Origin: Paragyromitra xinjiangensis
Taxonomy: Eukaryota > Ascomycota > Pezizomycetes > Pezizales > Discinaceae
Direction: 5' to 3'
Assembly: GCA_038503065.1 (NCBI GenBank)
Contig: JBCAMK010000013.1
Span: forward strand, 310,001-374,000
Length of the DNA: 64,000 nt
The translations under genes were made by a program, and so were the position numbers. The notes beneath the pieces were generated by a model. The model did not search any database and was not told the origin of the DNA. It saw only the letters and a list, made by a program, of their open reading frames with translations. The stretch's first letter is position 1. Every line of letters starts with the position of its first letter. Positions 34,265 to 45,872 of the stretch are shown here, piece by piece.

Positions 34265-37200
34265 ATGTCCTCTTCGGAGGACGATCGTCCGCTTGCCGCC
34301 ATGAACGGTAGAGCTCGCATGAATGGTAATTATTCCCCCAATTTTGACAATTCGCTGCTCTTTCAGCGAGTGTGTGTACAACGGAACTTTCGGGATGTCG
34401 TTCCTTGCTTTTTTCGCTCATGTGGGGTGATTTTTGGTTCTCATAGAATCACGGCCTCGTAGAATGACGATCTTTTAGTGACTTAATTTACCACTTTATT
34501 CCCAATCGTCTTTCTCGCTAACATTTACCCCTTCTTCTCTACTTCTAGGCACATCATCCGCTACTTCTGCTTCTACTAACGGAAAAGGACCCATTCTACC
34601 AAAACGGGTTCCCAAATCACTTGATAAGGAGGTCGACCGAGAGGTGGACCAAATGGCTGTTGGTTACCCTGTTAAACCAGCAGATATGGCCGGGGTATCG
34701 ATTATGAATGGTGCTGTTGAGATGGAAGTTGAGATTCAGGAAGGCCCCAGAAAGGCGAAGAGACCCACGATGAAGACGAAGAGACCGGCAATGAAGGTGG
34801 AGAGCAGTGATGACAGTGATGCTCCATTGGTAAGTTTATCCCTGAGCCTTAGCATACGAGCCAGATATGTTGAGTGGAGGCATTCGATGCCTTACCCCGC
34901 GTACCCTTACGTACTCCCGCTAGAGCCGTTGCTAACACGATAACCTCAGCAGACAAAACGTCGTAAAATGGACAATGGTGTCAAGGCTAGTGCTGCTATT
35001 GACTCATCAGATGATGACGTTCCATTGGCTAGGAAGGCAGCATTAAAGAACTCCAGAGTTGTCATTAAAGAAAAGAAACCTCCTGCTCTCATGGGTAAGG
35101 GTGATTCATCAGATTCCGACATTCCGCTGGCCGCTGTGAAGTTGGCCAAGGAAAAAAGGAAGATCCAAATGAAAGACGAGAAGGTTTCAAAAATCCTCAG
35201 AGCAGAGGACAATAAACCGACCGCCAAAGCAAATGGAACAAAGCGAAAAGCTGCCGTCAAGAACGAAAGCGATAGTGATGCACCGATGAAAGCTAAGAAA
35301 AAGGCTCCTGCTGGGAAGAAGTCGAATGGTATCAAGAAGGAAGAGTCTTCAGATGACGATGTTCCCCTAGCGAAGAAGGCCAAGGCTGCTCCTAAAAAGG
35401 GTGCCGCTGCTGTGAAGAAGGAAGCCAAAACGGCGTCAGCATCAGACACCAAAAAGCCAGCCGCAAAAGGGAAAGGTAAGGCTAAAAAGGAGGATACACC
35501 TGCAGATGCTGAAACTGCTGAGGAAGAAGAAGAGTATAAGTGGTGGGAAAATCAGGCGGAGACCGACGGCACGCAAAAGTGGACCACTCTAGAACATAAT
35601 GGTGTCCTTTTCCCACCCCCATACCAGCCATTGCCCAAGAATGTCAAGTTAAAATACGACGGTGTTCCTGTCACTTTGCCTCTCGAGGCAGAGGAGGTTG
35701 CTGGCTTCTTTGGCCACATGACTGATACTTCCCACGCCCAAAATGCGGTGTTCACTGCAAACTTTTTTAAGGACTTTCAGAAAATACTGAAGGAATCTGG
35801 AGGAGCGAAGGATTCATCCGGCAAGGTTTGTATAAACTTTCTCTTCTTTTGGGTTCTTTTACTTATCTTCGCAACAGAAAGTAAACATCAAGGAGTTTCG
35901 CAAATGCGATTTCACTGATATGCATAACTATTTTGTCGCCGAAAGGGATGCAAAAAAGAGTATGTCAGCTGCCGAGAAAAAGGCCCTCAAAGCGGAAAAG
36001 GAGAAGGCAGAGGAGAAGTTCCTACACTGTGCGCTTGATGGCCGGAAAGAAAAAGTTGGCAACTTTCGCATCGAACCTCCTGGGTTATTCCGTGGCCGTG
36101 GAGAGCACCCGAAGACCGGTATGGTCAAGCACCGAGTTCAACCTGAACAAGTTACAATCAATATCGGCAAAGGCGTCCCTGTCCCTCCACCACCACAGGG
36201 GCACAGATGGGCCGATGTTATCCACGATAACACTGTCACTTGGTTGGCTACGTGGAAGGAGAACATCAATGGCAACATTAAATACGTGATGCTAGCAGCC
36301 ACAAGCAGCTTGAAGGGGATCAGTGATTTCAAGAAATTTGAGAAAGCTCGGGAACTGAAGGTATGCCATGATCTTACTAAACTAACCTTTATAGGTATTG
36401 ATTAACCAATTTATATAGAAACACATTAGTCGCATCCGTGCCGACTACAATCGTGACCTTAGAGCTGACCTTATGGCTGACCGCCAACGCGCAACCGCGA
36501 TGTACTTTATCGATGAACTCGCTCTCAGAGCAGGTAACGAGAAGGGCGATGACGAAGCCGATACCGTTGGCTGTTGTTCGTTACGATATGAGCACGTTAC
36601 TTTGGAAGCTCCAAATTTCGTCATATTCGATTTCCTAGGCAAAGACTCTATTCGGTTCTACCAAAAGGTTCCTGTGAGCCCGCAAGTCTTTAAGAACATG
36701 AAAATCTTCAAGAAACTACCTAAAACCACTGGCGACATGATCTTTGATCGATTGGATGCAAGTCACCCCGTGCCGTGTTTTGATATCCATGTTTTCGAGG
36801 ACTAACGATTTACATAGACAACCCAATTGAACAAACACCTTCAGAACTACATGCCGGGGCTATCCGCAAAGGTCTTCCGTACTTTCAATGCTTCTCGGTC
36901 TATGCAGGATGAATTGGCGAAGATTCCTAATGAAGGCACTGTCCATGACAAATATGCTGCCTATAATGAGGCGAACAAGTTTGTCGCTGTTCTCTGTAAC
37001 CATCAGCGTAGCGTGAGCACGAATCACGATTCGATGATGCAGAAAGTGGAAGAAAAAGTATGTTCACCTCACCCTAGTCCCCTGTCATCCACAGTAATTA
37101 ATATACTATGTAGATCAAAGCTCTCCGTTACCAGAAACTTCGCCTGAAGAGACAAATCCTTTTCCTTGAACCAGAGAGGAAGAAGAAGAAAGCCAGTTTC

Positions 37201-37776
37201 TTCAAGCCGGACCCTGAGATAGATGATAAAGCATGGATCTTAGAGCATCAGAAGTTTCTGGTCGAGCAGGAAAAGGAGAAAATTCGCAAGAAGTTTGAAA
37301 AGGAGAACGAAAAGCTCGCGGAAGAGGGCCAGAAAGAGCTAAAGGCTAGCGAATTAAAGGAGCGCTTAAAGGTTGTTGACGAGATGGAAGCCGATTTCAA
37401 GCACGAGAACAAGACTGGTACAGTCGAACCGAAGACGAAGGGTGCCACCGTGGAGAAAATCGAATCTCAGATCGAGAAGATGGATGAGAGGATCCAGAAA
37501 GCTGAGATTGATGCCAAGGTCCGCGAGGATAACAAGACTGTTGCCTTGAGCACTAGTAAAATTGTATGCTCCTCTTATTCTCCTCCCTTCGATGAACCGA
37601 TTTAGTGTCTTTGAGTTTGGTATAAGACGCTGACTTTTTAGAACTATATCGACCCCCGCTTAACGGTCATGTTCTGCAAGAAGTATGACGTTCCCATCGA
37701 GAAGGTCTTTGGCAAGACCCTCCGCGAAAAATTTAAGTGGGCTCTTGAATCGGCGGACGGGGATTGGGAGTTCTAA
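34265..37776 (+). CDS. TOP1: DNA topoisomerase I (type IB)
   Basis: Proposed exons: 34265-34325, 34549-34829, 34950-35825, 35878-36360, 36419-36769, 36818-37057, 37114-37563 and 37642-37776; 958 residues. It relaxes supercoils by a transient 3'-phosphotyrosyl link. The first ~300 residues are a Lys/Asp/Ser tail. The core starts at [20 protein letters not shown]. Catalytic positions are visible: Arg in [11 protein letters not shown], Arg in KVFRTFNAS, His in VLCNHQR and Tyr in INYIDPRL. A coiled-coil linker ([16 protein letters not shown]) comes before the C-terminal [20 protein letters not shown]. The tail has repeated acidic S-D-x-D-x-P-L boxes. The exon 5 donor at 36770 is uncertain; it leaves a few extra residues (DASHP) before [12 protein letters not shown]. 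The last intron ends directly before the Asn-Tyr pair of the active site. Confidence 0.95.
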
Positions 37777-40700
37777 ACATCAAATCATCTTACGAAATCT
37801 TCACCTCCTTCTGGGTATAGATACACAACAATTCGATAGACTATCAACAATAATTTTAGGGGTGACGAAGGTTCGAGTATGATGAATGGATGACGAGGAA
37901 CGAAACTGTTTTAGAGGTCATTATGCACGAGGAAATTGCGTACGTCGAGTGGTTTCTGTTATGAGTATCATTTCCGGTACTTGTTGTCAAGCCATCGCCC
38001 GCCCACCAAATCCCTGCATGTTTTCTCCTCTTGTATCTTATTTGATCCGCTTTTATTTGCGATGCACTACCTCCTTTTTACCTACATCCACCTTCGCTTC
38101 TCCCCTGTAAACTTTAACAAAATGTTTTCTCTTTTTAACCTATGGCATGTCGGATTTCTTCGCTTTTTCTACCTTTTTGTAAAGCCTTTTACCATACAGT
38201 TTCACCAAATATTAAAATTCGGGAGCGGGATACATATCAAGAGGGATTGGGGTGGGCTGGGTATGTACTGGTTGGGTCTTGGGGACATGAGGTGGTTGTT
38301 GCATCTGTCCGCAGACCCAGGGAGCTGACCAGCGGGGAGTTGTACATGGAATTGGAAGAGTGGGGTGGTTTGATTACTTTTTTCAACTTTTTGGCAATTT
38401 CCCTGTACTTTAAAAGCTATCATACGCTACGCTCGCTGCGGAGGATTTCTGTTTTTGTTTACAATATACGAACAAAAGTAGCCTTTTCCTTCTCTACATG
38501 TATCTTTCCTTATTTTCCTTTCGGCTATCATAGGGGAAGGGTTTTCCTTTAGCATGATGAAATTTTAGCCAATTTCATCCGAGGGGTTTTGTACTTGTTC
38601 TTTGGCCCTCTACTCCATTTTCATTGTAGCATAGTTTTTTTTTCATCCATTTTTTGTAGATTTTATCACGTGTGCATCTAGGTATTGGGTAGCTATGCTT
38701 GGAAGAATAAACATGGAAGCTAGATGAAATTAAGTTACGACAGCCCGATCATGAACCGCACCTCCGCCGTAGCCAAAGAAAACTTTGCCCGTCTGTAACC
38801 AACAATGACGAGTGATGTGATATAAGATGCTTTTTATTCACACTTAAGGTTTTTGACATTGTTTCACGATCTCCTTCATTGTTTAATTAGTTAGGGTGTT
38901 CGGGTCTTTGTATGTGGGATTGATTTCTTTGTCGTAACTTTAGCGTATCCACGTGGTGATAGTCTAGGGCAATCGAAGATCTGGATTCCATCGCGTGGGT
39001 TTGCTAATTGGTTCTTTGAGTCGATACAAAAAAAACTAATATTTCGATACTAGTAAATTTGAACATTAGGTGGTCGATTTTGAGGGCTTCACAAGATAGA
39101 TAGATAGATAATTCATTCACGCATCCAACCCTAAGGTTATGGCGGTCAAGGGCTTCAAAAATTTGGTCTAACCTTTCATGATACTACCTTCTGGAGCACC
39201 GAGCTAGTACTCTCGCCCCGTAGACAATGGCAGAGGTGCTTTGTTGATAGAGAAGAAATGAGGAGAAGTAAACAAAGGGCAGCCACCATATACCGCGTAC
39301 CCGATTTCACTGCGAGGGCTCGTGATCTAAATCCTCTTCCTAAAGATACAAAGAAATATTCGAAGGTGAAATTGGCAGGTGACAGATCGTAGGTTCATCT
39401 CACATAAAGCGTTTGCCAGTTGGGAATTGCCCTAGCAACTTGCTATAGATATATTACCTTCTTTAGTTAGAACCAAGGTAAGCCTCGAATGGCTGGGTTT
39501 TTGTCTTTGCACGACTAACTAGCCGGCCCTCATATGGTTCCTAGAACAATCTCCCAACTCCTAACCTTTTGCAGAAGTGGTGTGTAAGTCGTAGTGGATG
39601 GGCCATGGAAGTGGAGGGTTTGAAGTAATTATTTGGGGGTACTCTGAGTGTAGGAGGCACCCGTTCCTAAAGTAAACCTGTTCGGTGTCAAGGCCTACTC
39701 ACTCAGGAACGTAATATCTGCTGTTAGGAATAGCCGAGGGAACATATGGGTACTAGAGATGTTTGTGGGTACATGTACGTTTCACTTTCGCCTCCAGCCC
39801 TGTTTTAGTTTCTATACCTGGTACAAGAGTCTGCTGGTGGCGCCCATGAGCCGAGTCGGCCCGCAAACATCACGCAACCCGTTTCGCTGTGCGTCTCCCT
39901 GCAAATGTAATAGGTACGGGTACGTATCAAAAGCACCATAACCCTCGTGGTTCGATGCGCCTAGAGTGTACCACTAACGTGCGAGATGAGATCGAGTGAT
40001 GCACTATGACCAATCCCATCCCCATTTGCTTCAATCTATACGTGAAATTGAGATAGTAAAGTCACACAGACATAGTTCGAGGTCATCGTCTTCCTAGAGC
40101 GTAGAGCGCAGATGCAGGTCACGCCCTATGTATCCAGATCTGGTTCTCGGTTTCGAGTGATTATTGCTATTTGGTCTTTGCTATACAGATCCAGGCTAAC
40201 GGTCTCCTAGTTAGTTCCAAATACGTAACTGGAAACTACGCATGATTGTAGTACAATTACTATCGTTTAGATCGACAGTGGGACTTGGTTGGTTGGTTGT
40301 TGGTCGTGTGGGTGACTAGTCACAATTGGAGTGCTTCAGTGCATATTGTCTACATAGCTAGCTTGTAGTACAAATTTGTTGGCTGCTAACAAGCATCCAT
40401 CCCAAGGAGCTAGTGGGTCAAGATCTAGATCTAATGCCTTCACTCACAACGGTTCACAGGCCAAGGAGTAGACTAGGGTATTCCATGTTCGAGTAGACAG
40501 CAGTTGAAGAGTAATCAACACGCGTCAAGTTCGGCCCAAAAAAAAACCAGATACCGAATGTCTCATTTCCATGGATCTGGGTATGACGAACGGACGAACG
40601 GAGAGGGCCTAGGAATTCGGTCACCAACGATCACTCACACTCGGATGCTTTTCCGAAGTCTTTTTCTCACCGACGACCCATGGAAGCCACACTAATACGA

Positions 40701-42470
40701 TCTGCATCCACTAAGTGTGTTGGAGTCCTCGAAAGGGTCTGAGAGCTATTTAATAAATACTAGGCTGGGTTGCAGTGGCTGCTTCGGTGCATATGACGAT
40801 ATAACACTTTATTTCAACGTCCTTATTCTGTGTGATTATGTGGTAATACGGCATGAGGAGAACATAACCAGATTACGTGTTATCATGTTACTTGCAGGTT
40901 TCTATGTACTGAGGGGAACGAAAGGGGAGAGAAAGCCCTAGACCCGGGACAACTTCAGGCATGTTTTAATTCACGTAATGCTGTTTTCCAGTAAAATAAG
41001 TGTTCATGGTTGATGTAATACCTACTTTATAATAGGTATCATTAAGCTTTATGTTATATTCTCGTGTAACCAAGGCCCCCCAGGTTGATCGACAGGTACT
41101 CGGTTCAGAGTATGGTGACGGCCTTTGAGTTGGCTAGAAGACTATACCTACACCCCTGACCCGAGTAACCAGCCAAGCGGATAAGCGGACAAAGTGAAGG
41201 AATGGAAGTCTGGCCACTCTATATGTGTGGGAAAGCTTAACAACTCTATGCAAGTCGACTCGGAGATGCGACCGGAAACCTAACTCCTCAATCCATCAAT
41301 TGGTGTTTTCCCGTATTTGTTGGTATCAGCCAGCCGCCAGAGAGAAAAATAAGCCGCCACAAAGGCGTGTACTTTCCTATCCTATTTTTTTTCTAGAAAC
41401 CAACATTCGTGGGGGTTTGTTGTCCCAAGAGTACGGTGGCGAAAAGTATAGTTCTAAAGTTCTATGCAGCAACGGTACCAAAAGCAGAACGCCCGCCACC
41501 ACTTCAGTACACAACCGAGGGAACGGGCGCCGGTACTCGAATTATGTGCCGGTAATATAAAGTGGGGACCCACAGCCCATGCGTGGAAGTCTTGAAAAAG
41601 CTATGCCGGCTTGATGACGATGTTTCCGGAGTTATGGGGTTTATGGATTACGCGGGTAACTACATTGTGAACAGTTACAGAGGAGGCTCTCGTAGTAACC
41701 AACCTACGGGATCATACAAACAGGTCCCTGGTATTTTCTACACGTTGGATTCTGTTCTTTGTCTATCTACACTGGTGGCATCATTCGTTTCACAAATCTA
41801 ACGTATTTTTGTGGCTTTTGCTCACTCGGCGGCTGTCCGGGTTCAAGTAACGATCGTATGATAAAGTAGTCTTAATGGAGCATGTACAAACAAGCACGAG
41901 TACATCGAGATGTGGCGCCTGCTGTGCCCATTCCGGATCCCTGGTAAGTGGAACCCTTTTGTGTTCCAACTCCGTGACAAGACTAACGGTTACGATTCGT
42001 AAAATAAACTCGCCGTCAGCTCAATGGGCTGGCCTTTAAGCTAACTCTTAGCGATAATCCCGAAGATCTGGGGGTAATCTCGGCATTCCCGATACGCAAT
42101 ATCTCGAGTTTTTTTCTCTCGCACTCTTGGGATACTTGCCGTGTGCCGCTGAGCAGAAACGTTCTATAGATATCCACAGTGCGCAGGGTCATTTCTTTTC
42201 TTGTTCAGGGTTGTATTATGCAATTCATAGATAGACAGGATGGCTAGATACATGCACGCTTCGCTGTTTAGAGGACAAAAAATAAAACACAAAGGTTGGT
42301 CCGCCGGTACTCCGGAAAATTTTCCCAAATGCCAGATGCTGTGGGGTAGACACCGTAAAATCTGAGGGTATGACTGAAGTTGTGGAAATGTCCCCCATGT
42401 AATCTGGTATATTCATGCCAATGGAAAAGGAAACGAATTAAGGGTCCCACTTTGCCAAAAAGGCCAACAC
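37777..42470. other. Gene-free region between TOP1 and the epimerase gene
   Basis: No supported gene in 4.7 kb. 37777-38600 is T-rich TOP1 3' flank. The rest has dispersed stops in all frames. A back-to-back pair of frames (41225-41560 and 41562-41801, +) has no domain, signal peptide or splice structure. A GATA-type tract (TAGATAGATAGATA) occurs near 39096. Confidence 0.4.
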
Positions 42471-44113
42471 TTAACCTTCAACGGCAACCTCTCCAACATG
42501 GGGGGCATGCGTACCCTCCTTCTCTACCCTTTTTTCGTCTAGCTCGATTGGTGGCCACCAGTTCAGCCTTTTATAGCTCTCTATAATCGATGACAATCCT
42601 TCTTCCGTAACTTCAGGAACCTTATAGTCGAAACCCGTAACCTTTTCGAACCTAGTGCCATCTATGCTGAAATCGTCGTCCTTGACTAACTCGTTCTCCA
42701 AATACGGGTTTATGGGCCCCGGTCTGGTAATGCCTGCCTCATTGAGCAGATCGCCCCACGGCTGTAGAACCTCGTCGTTTTCTTCATCAACTGCTGAGCC
42801 AAGATTCAAACGCGCGAAAGAGGAGACAATGGTGCCGTGGAAGCCTGTCTTGATACCAAACATCTTTGAGATGTGTTTTTGCAGGTCTCCCTGTGCTGTA
42901 ATTCGAGTAGAAGGTCAGTTTTTGTACACTTTTACTTGAGAAAAAGGGCAGGCTACATGTATCACCGTGGTCGACGATGTTGAAGATCGGAACGCTCCCC
43001 CATGATTCGTCCCAATTCTTTTTCCCGTGGGTGTACCAGTCCGCCGCGTGCCACAAAGCTCGCGCCGCATCGGTGACATGAACAGTATGTGACCTTAAGT
43101 CCTTGGTCCATAACCATTTCATCTCGTCTTTCAGATAGGCATATACCCTCGCCATACATAGCATTGTCGCAATGACCTTACTGCCATACTCTCCATAAAC
43201 GTTTGCCAACCTCATAACAACTAAGTTCAACCTATTCGACCCCACACCCACGTATAAATCAGCACACCTGCAATACAAACCAAACTCTTCTCCCCGAAGA
43301 GGCCCCACCGCCAACTACCCGGTTTGAAAAATATTCTTACGCACCCTTCAATTTTCTTCAACTCTTCTTCCGCTTCAAGATGGTATTTTGCCAATTTTAA
43401 CCATGGCTTTAGTTTATCTGTCTCTTTGCTAGGTTCTCGGTCGCTCTTGTAGACTGCTCCTGTGCTGAGCTCGACCCAACATTTTACCCCTCTCTTTGCT
43501 GCTTCTTTCCCTGCGGTGATGGAGAGTTTTAGGTTTCGTTGTCGGTAGATCTCGTCGTCTTGGGACAAACGTGTGTCTCCTCCACAATTGAAAACATAGT
43601 CCCATGTGGATCCATTGGCGCGAGTAAACACCCTTTCGCAAGTATCTATAATTTTCAATACCAAGTCCGTATTAGCAATCGTATGGATGGAAAGGTAAAA
43701 AAAGTCGAATATAAGCAAACCGAATACTTATAACGATCGTATCGAAAATGGAGAGGATAGGAATTCTACACACGTTCGCGTGACATGTCACCCTGCTCAA
43801 ACCTTTCAACGGTACAAACATCCGCAAACTCAGGTGCCAGCCATGCCAGCTGTGGAAGTTGCTTGTCAACTATTCGAATCTCAGACGCGAGGTTGTTTGT
43901 GTGAATGTACTTGGCGAGGAAACGTCCAATGAAGCCTATTAAGTACACCAAAGAAAAAAACAATTCCCAGAGAAGCTCGTCAACACCATGACACTTTTTC
44001 ACATGCCCACTGGCTTTACTGGTAAAGAACTACGAACCTAGACCTCCTATGATAAGAACACTGGGCTTTCCTGCCGTAGATGTTGAAGTAGCTGGGTTCA
44101 CTTCTTCAGCCAT
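42471..44113 (-). CDS. NAD-dependent epimerase/dehydratase (extended SDR)
   Basis: Exons 44113-44038, 43935-43774, 43645-43345, 43267-42957 and 42895-42471 encode 424 residues with consistent phases. Splicing of exons 1-2 builds the Rossmann nucleotide loop VLIIGGLGFIGRFLAKYI. Further family marks are NCGGDTRLSQ, VELSTGAVY with downstream WLKLAKYHLEAEE (a Y-xxx-K-like site, YHLEAE, whose catalytic Lys is unclear), VVMRLANVYGEYG and HTVHVTDAARAL. The exon 4-5 join gives IVDHGDTSQGDLQKHISKMF. Proteins of this form occur widely in filamentous ascomycetes without an assigned substrate; a sugar-nucleotide or steroid-type role cannot be chosen here. The exon 2-3 junction (MSRE/TCERVF) is the weakest join. 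No signal peptide. Confidence 0.82.
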
Positions 44114-45872
44114 CGGGGATATTGGTTAACTGGACACGTTGAAAGTTTGGGATGATGGGAGCTGGTGTGCGGTGCTGAGAAGCAAATTATGGGGGAGAGG
44201 GGTGAGCAGCAACGGACGATTCTGGAAGCAAGCCTGGGCAGGGGAGGGGTTTTTACGAAAGGGAAGGATGAGAGGGGCCACGGCGAGGTGGGGTTCTCTC
44301 TTCCTCTCACTGCTCTATGGTTGGGACTTTGTGCAACACTGGAGTCTAGAGCGAGAAATGGAGGGAGTCGCGGAGGGTCGGAGACTCTGGTGGGGGGGGA
44401 AGTAGGCCAGCGAAGCTACATACCAAGCATTATTCTGTACTAACCACAAGCTGGCACAAGCGAGGTGACGGACGAGGGCGAAACGAACGGAAGGAACGAA
44501 ACGGACCGATAAACGGCACTCGCGTCGAGAGAAGCGGCACAAAAAGCAAGCCAGAAGAGAAAAGAAAAAAAAGGCAGCAGGTCTCTGCTCGAGTAAGGTC
44601 GTTAGAGTATGTTACCTCATGCACCACCCGGGCGTACCTACATACATCAAGCACTCTTTGGCCGTTTCTTTGGTTCAATTGCATACATCTCTGCCAGTAT
44701 TGTCCAGTTAAGATTAAGGGTGGAGATGCCAATTGCTAGCATCATGCACTTCTCTACTTCTAGAAACTAGCCAATTGCGACTTGCGACTATTATTACCAA
44801 TAGGTCCGAGTCTACTAACTATATGCGAGAGCGCAGCGATTTCATCGGTACCACGGCATGAGGGCATGGCAGGGTGATGCATAGCCTAAGGCGGAGATGA
44901 GATATGGGGACTGGGGGACGACAATTAGTGGCTTCGAGATAATTACTGAATCTGAGCTTAGTTCACAATACTGCTATCATGCCTTTAAAGGCAACTCGTT
45001 ACCGAACCGCTGGCTGCACAGTCAGGCGAAAAATTTTCTGCTTTTCGATCAGCCTGCCAGTATCTTGATAAATGCCCCAGTGCCTGGCGGTCAGTATGCT
45101 ATCAGATGCAAGTTTTTTTGGCGTCAGGAAAACCAACTTCACCAGGGTTTGATCCGGAAATCTTCGGCAGCATAAGCAAAAGGTCCTTGACAAGTACTTT
45201 CATCTTTGGGGTTTAAAAGGCTTATATGTATAGGCACTCTACGGGGATCGTAACCTACATATCCAGGTTCACTACCAATAAGGCTTACTAAAGAGCACAA
45301 AAAGGCTGAATTGTAATTTGATAGTTGCATAATTGGGTAAAAATCACCCCCAAGATATTAATTTCCCAAGCAGAGTGCTCCACCTAAATTAGTAAACGCC
45401 AAGAATTTCCTAGCAGGCCAATTTCCGGTGCCTTTAGAGAAGTTCGCCGCACCGAGTCGCATAGCCAGCTTGCATCAACTGGAAGTTTTCATCGAGCTTG
45501 TTGCTGTAACTTTTACAATCGTTAGTATCAAACTCACTATGCATGCTTCATATAGGTATGTCCTTTCAGGAAGATACAATCCCTTGTGAACCTTCAGTGT
45601 TTCAAGTGTGGAGCGATCCAACAAAGAAAAGGGTAGAATCATAACAAGTGGCCACACCCTTGTGTTAGTAGGTCTGGTGCTGTTACCTGGGTACGTGCTT
45701 TTATTTAATGCGGAGAGATTCACTTGCACTCCAAAGAATAAAACATCTTGAGAATTACAGGTCGATGCATCAATAGGCGTCCTCAGTATATCAGCCAATT
45801 TTATGAAAGCCCTGGAATATATTTACTATAATCTAACCGTCACCTCACACAAAACTATCAAGAGGAGAAAAC
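44114..45872. other. Intergenic region before the HExxH gene
   Basis: No supported gene. Open frames at 44139-44443 (+) and 44430-44732 (-) are compositional. It probably holds the epimerase promoter (left end) and the HExxH gene promoter (right end). The sequence just before 45873, AAGAGGAGAAAACATGG, gives a good fungal start context. Confidence 0.4.

Noticed and set aside
33477..34462. Two long + frames (235 and 272 residues) before and into TOP1
   Set aside because: Overlapping in different frames, composition driven by C/T-rich leader sequence, and the second runs out of frame through the TOP1 start.
41225..41801. Back-to-back + frames of 111 and 79 residues
   Set aside because: No domain, no signal peptide and no splice continuity; consistent with chance in stop-poor DNA.
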